Shown in pieces: positions 1-6,407 of a stretch of 8,748 nt of DNA. The notes beneath the pieces are model-generated. The model was not told the origin of the DNA. It did not search any database and saw only the letters and a program-made list of their open reading frames with translations. Origin of the DNA: an uncultured Collinsella sp. GTDB taxonomy: Bacteria; Actinomycetota; Coriobacteriia; Coriobacteriales; Coriobacteriaceae. The stretch covers positions 1 to 8,748 of the forward strand of contig CAAEOW010000154.1 of the NCBI GenBank assembly GCA_900757705.1. The letters are read 5' to 3'. The translations under genes were made by a program, and so were the position numbers. Each line of letters opens with the position of its first letter. The first letter of the stretch is position 1.

Positions 1-666
1 ACCAGGCTTGAGCGACATATCGGCGTTGAGCTTTTTCACCGCCGCATAGTAATCCTTGGGATTTTCGACGATATGGTTCTCGGAGAGAATCGAGGCGATC
101 GTATCGCCCGAAGCACCGTCGGGAATGGTCACCGTAACTTGCTGGCCAGCAGCGACTTTCGCATCCTCACCGGCAAAGAAGCCCTTAACGGCAGGTACGA
201 CAAAGAAAGCGATAGTAGCAAGCGCGATTACGGCCACCACAACGCCGATGATCATAGGAACCGGAGAACTCTTCTTTTGAGCACCGCGACGAGCATGCGT
301 GTTGTAGCTCGAGCGAGTCGCCGGAGCAACGCCATGCGAACCGCGAGCGTGATGCGAATGCGATTGGGGGGCCTGCGTTCGCTGGGTAGGTGCCTGTTGC
401 TTAAAGCGAGCACCGCCTGCAGGCTGAGCCGAACGAGCAGTGGGCTGCTGAGCCGCGTGAGAAGCCGGATACTGAACCGAACGAGCAGAAGGCTGCTGAC
501 CCGTCCGTTGAACAGGTTGGGCCGAACGAGAGGAGGACTGCACCGGGCGCGCGGCAGACTGAGCTGCGCGCTGGGTCGGCTGTGCCGGACGCTGGCCAGG
601 CTGGGCAGGGCGCGACGCCGACTGACGTGTACAATTCGGCTGGCGCGGATCGGGAGCGCTAGGCAT
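1..666 (-). CDS. mltG: Endolytic murein transglycosylase MltG, N-terminal part (cut by window edge)
   Basis: MltG (YceG-like family) cleaves nascent peptidoglycan strands at the outer face of the membrane and is thought to release or terminate glycan synthesis. Only the first 222 codons are present; the catalytic domain lies beyond position 1. Visible in order: a Q/P/R/S-rich, low-complexity cytoplasmic region (residues 1 to about 136) with repeated R-x-A-Q-P-like units; one membrane helix (about 137-160, beginning PMIIGVVVAVIAL); then the start of the family's LysM-like subdomain (about 176-222, with VTVTIPDGASGDTIASIL). The ATG at 666 is chosen because GAGGAGG lies 6 nt upstream and because it overlaps the end of ruvX by 8 nt, implying translational coupling. 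The reading frame is open to the window edge. The identity rests on the TM plus LysM-like layout and the ruvX neighbour; the long N-terminal extension is typical of actinobacterial MltG. Confidence 0.85.
   Translation of the reverse strand, partial: MPSAPDPRQPNCTRQSASRPAQPGQRPAQPTQRAAQSAARPVQSSSRSAQPVQRTGQQPSARSVQYPASHAAQQPTARSAQPAGGARFKQQAPTQRTQAPQSHSHHARGSHGVAPATRSSYNTHARRGAQKKSSPVPMIIGVVVAVIALATIAFFVVPAVKGFFAGEDAKVAAGQQVTVTIPDGASGDTIASILSENHIVENPKDYYAAVKKLNADMSLKPG
259..666 (-). repeat. Low-complexity repeat region encoding the MltG cytoplasmic tail
   Basis: The first ~136 codons of mltG carry degenerate in-frame repeats built on Arg-x-Ala-Gln-Pro. At DNA level the clearest pair is gaacgagcag followed by a ggctgctga-type tail at 431-454 and again at 479-501, exactly 48 nt (16 codons) apart. 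A shorter gaacgag copy lies at 524-530, 45 nt further on. Because the spacing is a multiple of three, copy-number change would keep the frame. The encoded segment is Gln/Pro/Arg/Ser/Ala-rich with no acidic residues after position 6, so it should be strongly basic and disordered. Confidence 0.6.
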
Positions 667-1087
667 GCGAAACCTCCTCGTTTTTACGATCAAGCCACGT
701 CTGCAAAAACAGGCTGGCGGCAATCATGTCAATCTTGCCCCTCATCTGCTTTTCGTTGAGGCCCTGCTCGCGCAGGATACGCTTTGCCTCTTGCGAGGAC
801 AGGCGCTCGTCCTCAAACTCCAACGGAAGATCGAGCTCGTCGGCAATCTTTTGCGCAACAGCGGCAACGCGCTCGGCCTGGGGACCGGGCTCACCGGCCA
901 TGGTCAGGGGACGCCCACTTACCAGGATATCGGGCTCATAGTCCTCGACCAGGTAGCGGAACGTCTTGGCCATACCGGTGACCTCTGCAGCCGGGAGCAC
1001 CTTGACAGGCATCGCCATCTTGCCATCACGGCTCGAGACGGCGATGCCGATCCTGGTCTCCCCTATGTCCAGCGCAAGCGCGACCAC
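659..1087 (-). CDS. ruvX: RuvX/YqgF family RNase H-fold nuclease (putative Holliday junction resolvase / pre-16S rRNA processing)
   Basis: This is a 142-residue protein of the YqgF/RuvX family, a usual length for the group. Family members have been linked to pre-16S rRNA 5'-end maturation and to Holliday-junction resolution; the cytoplasmic nuclease uses acidic residues for metal binding. Visible motifs: an N-terminal ALDIGETRIGIAVS strand with the first catalytic Asp (residue 7), the central SGRPLTMAGEPGPQA segment, the DERLSSQEA motif with the next acidic pair, and the C-terminal KIDMIAASLFLQTWLD motif with the last Asp. All expected acidic positions are present, so it should be active. Translation appears to begin at a GTG at 1087, only 17 nt after the alaS stop, with a weak AGGTAG-type site before it. 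The GTG fits because the conserved ALDIG strand starts directly after it. It is co-transcribed with alaS and overlaps mltG by 8 nt. Confidence 0.93.
   Translation of the reverse strand: MVALALDIGETRIGIAVSSRDGKMAMPVKVLPAAEVTGMAKTFRYLVEDYEPDILVSGRPLTMAGEPGPQAERVAAVAQKIADELDLPLEFEDERLSSQEAKRILREQGLNEKQMRGKIDMIAASLFLQTWLDRKNEEVSHA
673..679 (-). promoter_or_regulatory. Ribosome binding site of mltG, inside ruvX
   Basis: GAGGAGG on the minus strand, 6 nt before the mltG ATG and inside the last codons of ruvX. It fixes the mltG start and supports co-translation with ruvX. Confidence 0.8.
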
Positions 1088-1104
1088 AGCGACTACCTAG
1101 ATTC

Positions 1105-3762
1105 TTAGGCGCCGAGCGCGGTCTTAGCGGCCGCGAGGGCATCGGCGATGCCGGCGGCATTCTTGCCACCGGCCTGGGCCATGTTGGGACGGCCGCCACC
1201 GCGACCGTCGACCAGGCCCGCGATCTGCTTGATCACGTTACCGGCGTGGAAACCGGCCTTGACGGCGTCATCGGAGCCGGCGGCGAGCAGGGCCGGGGTG
1301 CCCTTCTCGGTCACGCTGGCGACGACGCAGGCGACAGGACCGGCGACCTTCTGGTGCACGGTATCCCAGACGTTGCGCAGGTCGGCAGCCTCAAGGCCCT
1401 GGAGCTCAGCGACGACGAGCTTGTAGCCGTCGAGCTCGACGGCGCCCTCGATGGCGCTGGAGATAGCGTCGGAGGAGCCACCGGTCAGCGCCTTCTTGAG
1501 CTTGTTGGAAGTCTCGCGCAGCTCGGCCTGCAGGTTCTCCACGCGGGCGGGAACCTCATCCACGCGGCACTTGAGCGCAGCAGCGGCGGCGTCGACGAGC
1601 GCCAGACGGTCGGCCATGTAGTCGAGAGCACCCTTAGAGGTCACGGCCTCAATACGGCGGACGTTGGAGCCCGTAGAGGACTCGGAAATGATCTTGAACA
1701 GGCCGATCTCGGCGGTGTTGGCAGCGTGCGTGCCACCGCAGAGTTCGCGGGAGAACGGCTGGTCCTCGGCGCCCACGGAGACAACGCGGACGACGTCGCC
1801 ATACTTCTCACCAAACAGGGCGACAGCACCGGCGGACTTGGCCTCGTCAATGCCCATGACGCGGGTCAAGACCGGCTTGGAGGCGAAGATCTGCTGGTTG
1901 ACCAGGTCCTCGACAGCCTTGAGCTGCTCGGAGGACAGGGCCTCGAAGTGCGTGAAGTCAAAGCGCAGGTGCTCAGGCGTCACCAGCGAGCCGGCCTGGG
2001 AGACATGCTCGCCCAGGACCTGCTTAAGCGCGGCGTCGAGCAGGTGCGTGGCGGTGTGGTTGCGGCGCAGGAAGCCACGGCGCTCGGCGTCAAGCGTGGC
2101 GGTCACAGCGGCACCGACAGTCAGCGTGCCATCGACAACGTGCGCGACGTGGGCATACAGACCGTTGTGGTTCTTGGTGTCGGCAACGGTCAGAACAACG
2201 CCCTCGGCGGAAAGCTTGCCGGCATCGCCTTGCTGGCCACCCATCTCGGCATAGAACGGGGTGCGGTCGAGAACGACCTCGACGTCCTCGCCGGCGGCAG
2301 CGGACTCGACGGACTCGCCGTTGCGCACGATGGCAACAACCTTGGCGCCTACGATCGCATCGTTGTCATAGCCGTCGAACTCAGTCGCGGCGACCTTGTC
2401 GGAAAGTTCGACCCACACGTCGTTGAAGCTGCCCCAGGCGTCGCCCTTGGCATTGGCGCGGGCGCGGGCCTTCTGGTCCTCCATGCAGGCGGTGAAGCCG
2501 TCCATGTCGACGTCGTGGCCAGCGGTGCCGGCGATCTCGACGGTCAGGTCGATGGGGAAACCAAAGGTGTCGTGCAGCTTAAAGGCAACATCGCCCGGAA
2601 GCACAGCGCCCTCGGCAAGCGCTGCCAGGGCCTCATCCAGGTAGACGCGACCGTTGTCGAGCGTCGTGGAGAAGCGCTCCTCCTCGGAGGCGACGATACC
2701 CTTGACGAGCGCGACGTTCTTGAGCAGCTCGGGATAGGCATCGCCCATCTGAGCGTTGACCTCGTCGATAAACTTGGTCAGGAAGGCGCCCTCGATACCC
2801 AGCAGGCGACCGTGGAACACGGCACGGCGGAGCAGGCGTCGAAGGACGTACTCGCGACCCTCGTTACCGGGCAGGATGCCGTCCGAGATCATAAAGTCGA
2901 CGGCACGAGAGTGATCCGCGATGATACGCAGCGAGCGGCTGGCACCGGAGTAATCGTCGGCGTCATAGGTCTTGCCGCTGATCTCCTCGCCCAGCTTGAT
3001 GAGGTGCTGCATCAGATCGCCGTCGTAATTGGCGGTCTTGTGCTGCATGATGGCGGCCATGCGCTCTAGGCCCATGCCCGTATCGAGGTTGCGGTGCGGC
3101 AGCTCTGGCATGGAGCCGTCCTCCTGGCGGTCGTACTGGGTAAAGACGAGATTCCAGAACTCCAGGAAGCGGTCGCAGTCGCAGCCGGGCTTGCAGTCGG
3201 GGCTGCCGCAGCCAACCTCCTCGCCCATGTCAAAGTAAATCTCAGAGCACGGACCGCAGGGGCCGGTGGGGCCAGCGGCCCAGAAGTTGTCGTCCTCGCC
3301 CAGGCGGGAGATATGATCCTCGGCAACGCCCAGGGAGCGCCACACATCGTGGGTCTCGTCGTCCTCGGTAAAGACAGTAAAGTACAGGCGGTCGAGAGGC
3401 AGCTTGAACTCCTTGGTAATGAGCTCAAAGGCCCAAGCGCAGGCCTGCTGCTTGGAGACGCCACCAAAGGAGAAGTCGCCGAGCATCTCAAAGAAGGACA
3501 GGTGACGGCCGTCCTCGCCGATGCAATCGATGTCGTTGGTGCGGACGCACTTCTGGCAAGAGATTGCGCCGATCTCCTTCATGGTCTTCTTGCCCTGGTA
3601 ATACTCCTTAAACTGGTTCATGCCGGCGTTGGCAAGCAGCAGCGAAGGATCGTCGGGGACGAGGGACGAAGAAGGATAGAGCTTAAGACCGCGCTCCTCA
3701 AAGAAGTTGAGGAACTTGGAGCGGATCTCGGCCGTAGTCATTGACGGGTAGTCAGCACTCAT
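1105..3762 (-). CDS. alaS: Alanyl-tRNA synthetase
   Basis: Class II synthetase that charges tRNA-Ala and edits mischarged Ser/Gly. The protein is 885 residues with the full bacterial architecture. The aminoacylation core at the N-terminus includes SLLLANAGMNQFK (about 40-52) and GPCGPCSEIYFD (167-178). A Cys-rich insertion (C185, C190, C194, C196, ending in CDCDRFLEFWN) resembles that of many Gram-positive AlaRSs and probably binds metal. The tRNA-recognition region follows. The editing domain has its zinc ligands intact: HTATH (H569, H573) and CGGTH (C675, H679). The C-Ala domain ends with a glycine-rich GRGGGRPNMAQAGGK (853-867). The start is placed at 3762, where GAGGAGA precedes ATG by 8 nt; the frame stays open upstream to 3852, but that extension covers a terminator and does not resemble AlaRS. 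It is the first gene of alaS-ruvX-mltG. Confidence 0.98.
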   Translation of the reverse strand: MSADYPSMTTAEIRSKFLNFFEERGLKLYPSSSLVPDDPSLLLANAGMNQFKEYYQGKKTMKEIGAISCQKCVRTNDIDCIGEDGRHLSFFEMLGDFSFGGVSKQQACAWAFELITKEFKLPLDRLYFTVFTEDDETHDVWRSLGVAEDHISRLGEDDNFWAAGPTGPCGPCSEIYFDMGEEVGCGSPDCKPGCDCDRFLEFWNLVFTQYDRQEDGSMPELPHRNLDTGMGLERMAAIMQHKTANYDGDLMQHLIKLGEEISGKTYDADDYSGASRSLRIIADHSRAVDFMISDGILPGNEGREYVLRRLLRRAVFHGRLLGIEGAFLTKFIDEVNAQMGDAYPELLKNVALVKGIVASEEERFSTTLDNGRVYLDEALAALAEGAVLPGDVAFKLHDTFGFPIDLTVEIAGTAGHDVDMDGFTACMEDQKARARANAKGDAWGSFNDVWVELSDKVAATEFDGYDNDAIVGAKVVAIVRNGESVESAAAGEDVEVVLDRTPFYAEMGGQQGDAGKLSAEGVVLTVADTKNHNGLYAHVAHVVDGTLTVGAAVTATLDAERRGFLRRNHTATHLLDAALKQVLGEHVSQAGSLVTPEHLRFDFTHFEALSSEQLKAVEDLVNQQIFASKPVLTRVMGIDEAKSAGAVALFGEKYGDVVRVVSVGAEDQPFSRELCGGTHAANTAEIGLFKIISESSTGSNVRRIEAVTSKGALDYMADRLALVDAAAAALKCRVDEVPARVENLQAELRETSNKLKKALTGGSSDAISSAIEGAVELDGYKLVVAELQGLEAADLRNVWDTVHQKVAGPVACVVASVTEKGTPALLAAGSDDAVKAGFHAGNVIKQIAGLVDGRGGGRPNMAQAGGKNAAGIADALAAAKTALGA

Positions 3763-3770
3763 AGAGGGGA

Positions 3771-3777
3771 TCTCCTC
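3771..3777 (-). promoter_or_regulatory. Ribosome binding site deciding the alaS start
   Basis: GAGGAGA on the minus strand, 8 nt before the ATG at 3762. It supports this start over the longer in-frame extension to 3852 and over the ATG at 3741. Confidence 0.75.
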
Positions 3778-3808
3778 GGTTTCACATCGAAACAGTTCAA
3801 ACGTAACG

Positions 3809-3836
3809 ATATTACCATCCCACCGCGCCTGTGCAA
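3809..3836 (-). promoter_or_regulatory. Candidate promoter of the alaS operon
   Basis: On the minus strand, TTGCAC (3831-3836) is followed after 16 nt by TAATAT (3809-3814), about 47 nt before the alaS ATG. The -10 matches TATAAT at 4 of 6 positions and the -35 matches TTGACA at 3 of 6, so the call is weak. Some promoter is expected here, because a terminator lies immediately upstream. The -35 would overlap the terminator's T tract. Confidence 0.35.
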
Positions 3837-3864
3837 AAAAGAGGGCCGCCAAACAGCGACCCTC
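3835..3864 (-). terminator. Rho-independent terminator upstream of alaS
   Basis: Read on the minus strand, GAGGGTCGC and GCGGCCCTC form a 9-bp stem (eight Watson-Crick pairs and one T-G wobble) around the loop TGTTTG, followed directly by six Ts. It lies between the transporter gene (stop at 4206) and alaS. It is the first terminator visible for the minus-strand block that ends with that gene. On the plus strand no T tract follows, so it should work in one direction only. An attenuator role for alaS is possible, but no alternative antiterminator stem was seen. Confidence 0.8.
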
Positions 3865-3901
3865 CAGCGAAAGTGCACGTTATTTAGGTCTGTCAAATAC
3901 T

Positions 3902-3927
3902 TTGAAAAAAAATGATTTCGGTATAAT
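3902..3927 (+). promoter_or_regulatory. Promoter of the plus-strand small membrane gene
   Basis: A perfect TATAAT lies at 3922-3927, about 33 nt before the ATG. The best -35 match is TTGAAA at 3902-3907 (5 of 6), but the spacer is only 14 nt. TTTGAA at 3901-3906 gives 15 nt. The segment upstream is A/T-rich (eight consecutive As at 3905-3912). The -10 is convincing; the -35 is not settled. Confidence 0.55.
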
Positions 3928-3945
3928 TGCATATAAGAATCGTCC

Positions 3946-3953
3946 GGAAGGAG
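3946..3953 (+). promoter_or_regulatory. Ribosome binding site of the small membrane gene
   Basis: GGAAGGAG with a 6-nt spacer to the ATG at 3960. It is strong and well placed, and it excludes the in-frame TTG at 3927, which overlaps the -10 box. Confidence 0.8.
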
Positions 3954-3959
3954 CGATCG

Positions 3960-4199
3960 ATGAATAGCAAACGGTTTGCCGTGAATGCACTAACCTCAGT
4001 AGCCCTTTTAGCAATCTTCGCTTACTCGAGCTGGTATGTGAACCAGCCGAGATTTGGCTACGCATTGTACGCAGTAACATCTGGCGATAAAGCGTATTAC
4101 ACCCTAAGCGCAATTGACGCCATCTTTTTCTATGTGGCTGGCCCCTTATCAATCGCTTTGATCGCGTTTATTGTTATTTACAACATCAAGAAACGCTAA
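3960..4199 (+). CDS. Small two-helix membrane protein, function unknown
   Basis: This is a 79-residue protein that I do not recognise. It starts MNSKRFAVN and has two hydrophobic segments, about residues 9-27 (with LTSVALLAIFAYSSWYV) and about 53-75 (with FFYVAGPLSIALIAFIVIY). They are joined by a polar loop containing several Tyr (GYALYAV, KAYYTL). It ends in the basic IKKR, so both termini are probably cytoplasmic and the loop external. Evidence that it is real: a perfect TATAAT box, a strong ribosome binding site, a sensible membrane topology and no competing gene with equal support. It is the only plus-strand gene here, and its GC is about 44% by hand count against roughly 60-65% in neighbouring genes. 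That suggests a recent arrival or relaxed composition. Its stop lies 6 nt from the convergent transporter stop, and no terminator of its own is visible. A type I toxin-like peptide, a small regulator of a membrane protein or an orphan are all possible. Confidence 0.72.
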   Translation: MNSKRFAVNALTSVALLAIFAYSSWYVNQPRFGYALYAVTSGDKAYYTLSAIDAIFFYVAGPLSIALIAFIVIYNIKKR

Positions 4200-4205
4200 C
4201 AGAGC

Positions 4206-5618
4206 CTATTTGGAATCCGAATCGTCCATGGAGCCGTCGATGCCGGTTTTGGTGTCGTCGTCAGAGCCTGTGTCGTCGTCCTTGGCAAAGGGGTTCTTAA
4301 AGAAACCCGTCGCGTCGGGCTGCAGGCCTGAGAGCTTAATCCAGGGATTATCGAGCTCGGGCTTGGGCATTGCCTGGGCCTCGGGAGCGGTCTCGTTGCC
4401 GATGAGTTCGGACTCGTAGATGAACGTATCGTCGCCAAGCGCGTCGTAGGCGGCGACCGGGTTGCCCTCGGTATCGCGATACGGCGTGCCCTTAAACACG
4501 GCGCCATCGTATGCCACGAGCTGACGGCCGGTCTCGTTCTCAAAGTAGTAGACGAAAATGCCCTTGAGGGCTGCGCACAGCGGAATGGCAATGATCATGC
4601 CAATAGGACCCATGAGTGCCGAGCCAATAACGAGCGCCGTGAGGCTCATGATGGGATGCACCTGCACCGAGCTCTGCATGACCTTAGGCGAAATTACGTT
4701 ATCGGTGACGTTTTGAGCGACCATCGTCACGATGAGCGTCCATAACGCCAACATGGGGCTGAACATGAAACCGAGCACTGTGGCGATTGCTGCGCTCACC
4801 CAGGGACCGACGACCGGAACCAAATGCATGATGCCGGTAAAGATGGCCATGAGCGCCGCATACGGATGGCCGATGATCATAAAACCGATAAAGGCGAGGA
4901 AACCACCGCAGATGGACGTCACGACCATACCGCGCATGTAGCCGCCGACAGAGCGAGAAAGGATGGCGACCATAAAGCGGTACGAGGTCTCCTTCTCCTG
5001 ACCGATGATGGTGCAAATCTCGTGGTGCATGCGAGGGTAGTCGCAGGCCATCCAGTACGCAAGCACCAGACCAAGGAAGATCACGAACAACTGCGAGGCT
5101 GTATTGGTGATGAGCGGGAACACACCGCGGCCAAGCTCGGCAGCGATCTGAGACACATACTTCGATGCCACGGCAACCAGCGACGAAAGATTATCGTCCA
5201 GATACTCCTTGAGCGGCGTGTTGTTGAGCGTCTTGGCATGCGAGAGCATCTCGTTGAGATCACCACCCGCAACACGAAGCTGCTCGGGCAGGCGGCTCAG
5301 GACTTCCATGATTTGACCGAGCAAAATAGGCGATAGGATGCAGACGACGCCGACGAGCACGGCAACAACCACAATGAGTGCGATGAGCGAACCGAGGCCA
5401 CGTCCGACGCCGTGATGCTCGAGCCAGTTGGTGATCGGAGACATCACAAAAGCGATGATGGAACCGACAGCGAGAAACTCGATGACCGGTGCCAGGATGC
5501 CCATAAGGTTAAAGATTACGGCAGCGATGACAATGCAGCCGACGACGCCCCAAATGCGCAGCGTCAGAATGCGGGTATCGCGAAGCGTGCGGTCGATTTG
5601 TTGGGGGTGCTCACTCAT
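4206..5618 (-). CDS. AI-2E family transporter (TqsA/YdiK/YtvI-type permease) with acidic C-terminal tail
   Basis: This is a 470-residue integral membrane protein of the AI-2E exporter family (PF01594). Members have been tied to autoinducer-2 export, Na+/H+ exchange and peptide or other small-molecule efflux, so the substrate cannot be named. Visible: a soluble N-terminal stretch, two helices at about 22-62, a helix at about 75-100, an external soluble domain (about 105-165) and a dense membrane region (about 172-355). The family signatures are HLVPVVGPW (265-273) and QNVTDNVISPKVMQSSVQVHP (302-322). After about residue 360 comes a 110-residue hydrophilic tail that ends in runs of Asp (DDDTGSDDDTK), longer than usual for the family. 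The ATG shares an ATGA overlap with the sigma-factor stop, so translation is probably coupled. As the last gene of the stress-type operon it may be an effector of, or a sensor for, the same response. Confidence 0.9.
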   Translation of the reverse strand: MSEHPQQIDRTLRDTRILTLRIWGVVGCIVIAAVIFNLMGILAPVIEFLAVGSIIAFVMSPITNWLEHHGVGRGLGSLIALIVVVAVLVGVVCILSPILLGQIMEVLSRLPEQLRVAGGDLNEMLSHAKTLNNTPLKEYLDDNLSSLVAVASKYVSQIAAELGRGVFPLITNTASQLFVIFLGLVLAYWMACDYPRMHHEICTIIGQEKETSYRFMVAILSRSVGGYMRGMVVTSICGGFLAFIGFMIIGHPYAALMAIFTGIMHLVPVVGPWVSAAIATVLGFMFSPMLALWTLIVTMVAQNVTDNVISPKVMQSSVQVHPIMSLTALVIGSALMGPIGMIIAIPLCAALKGIFVYYFENETGRQLVAYDGAVFKGTPYRDTEGNPVAAYDALGDDTFIYESELIGNETAPEAQAMPKPELDNPWIKLSGLQPDATGFFKNPFAKDDDTGSDDDTKTGIDGSMDDSDSK

Positions 5619-6406
5619 GAACGAATCATCACTCCGTCGGGGTCGATCTTATCTTGAATCTTCTTAAGGGTACGGCGCAGCAGGCGCGAGACCTGCACCT
5701 GCGAGATGCCCAGCTTCTTGGCGATCTCGATCTGGGTCATGCCCTTTACGAAGCGCAACTCGATAACCTCGCGCTCGCGAGGCGAGAAATCGCGGATGGC
5801 TTCCTCGATTACCAGGCGGTCATCGGTAAAGTCGAGCTCGTTGTCGTCGTCGGCATAGCGGTCAAGAATCGAAGGCGCATCGTCGGAATCGGACGCGCCA
5901 GGAGCCTCGATGGGCACCGAGGTGTAGGCCGAGGACGATTCCATGGCTTCGAGCACCTCGTCGACAGTCACGTCGAGGTATTCGGCGATTTCCTCAACCT
6001 TGGGCGAACGCTGTAGCTCGTTGGTGAGCTTATCGGTAGCCTGGTTGACCTTGGCCGAGAGCTCCTGCAGACGACGCGGCACGCGCACACTCCAGCCCTT
6101 GTCGCGGAAGTGGCGCTTAATCTCGCCCAGGATGGTGGGCGTGGCAAACGTCGTGAACTCAAGTCCGCGTTCAGGGTCAAAGCGGTCGATAGCCTTGAGC
6201 AAGCCCAGATAGCCGACCTGCAAAAGGTCATCGAGCGGCTCACCGCGGTTTTTAAATTTGTTGGCAAGAAACCTTACCAGGTTCATATGGGACATAACGA
6301 GCTGCTCGCGAGCATCCGGATCACCGGTCTCCTTATAACGACGAAACAGCTCGCGGGTTTTCTCCTTGTCCCAAGCGGTCTTGCCGCTCCGGGAACGTTC
6401 GGTCAT
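5615..6406 (-). CDS. RNA polymerase sigma factor, SigB/SigF/SigG (group 3) family
   Basis: This is a 263-residue sigma-70 protein of the group that directs general-stress or sporulation regulons; here general stress is more likely. Region 2 covers about residues 34-116, with EQLVMSHMNLVRFLANKF, DDLLQVGYLGLLKAIDRFD, the FTTFATPTILGEIKRHFRD core and the hallmark GWSVRVPRRLQEL. Region 3 covers about 117-165 (LQRSPKVEEIAEYLDV). An acidic linker (about 168-198) follows. Region 4 (about 208-253) carries the helix-turn-helix MTQIEIAKKLGISQVQVSRL that reads the -35 element. Length and domains are complete, so it should be functional. The gene starts 1 nt after the anti-sigma stop (TAA-T-ATG), with AAGGCGG before it, and its own stop overlaps the transporter start. 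The anti-sigma then sigma order matches rsbW-sigB and suggests control by direct binding. Whether it corresponds to SigB or SigF of other phyla cannot be decided here. Confidence 0.95.
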   Translation of the reverse strand: MTERSRSGKTAWDKEKTRELFRRYKETGDPDAREQLVMSHMNLVRFLANKFKNRGEPLDDLLQVGYLGLLKAIDRFDPERGLEFTTFATPTILGEIKRHFRDKGWSVRVPRRLQELSAKVNQATDKLTNELQRSPKVEEIAEYLDVTVDEVLEAMESSSAYTSVPIEAPGASDSDDAPSILDRYADDDNELDFTDDRLVIEEAIRDFSPREREVIELRFVKGMTQIEIAKKLGISQVQVSRLLRRTLKKIQDKIDPDGVMIRS

Positions 6407-6407
6407 A

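Noticed and set aside
73..759. 228-codon Arg-rich plus-strand frame near the left edge
   Set aside because: It is the shadow of the repetitive 5' end of mltG on the other strand; its Arg/Leu repeats simply mirror that low-complexity DNA.
1246..3069. 607-codon open frame on the plus strand across alaS
   Set aside because: It lies wholly antisense to a canonical alaS with intact motifs. Long antisense frames are common in GC-rich genes, and the product shows no recognisable domain.
3763..3852. 30-residue N-terminal extension of AlaRS in frame
   Set aside because: It begins inside the terminator hairpin, lacks AlaRS similarity, and a good ribosome binding site precedes the ATG at 3762.
3763..3960. 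T-box or other riboswitch controlling alaS
   Set aside because: The conserved T-box antiterminator core (AGGGTGGNACCGCG) is absent, and the leader between terminator and alaS is too short. The hairpin is explained as an ordinary terminator of the upstream block.
3880..4152. 90-codon minus-strand frame antisense to the small membrane gene
   Set aside because: No convincing ribosome binding site was identified and its composition is unremarkable. The plus-strand frame has a promoter, a ribosome binding site and a membrane-protein pattern.
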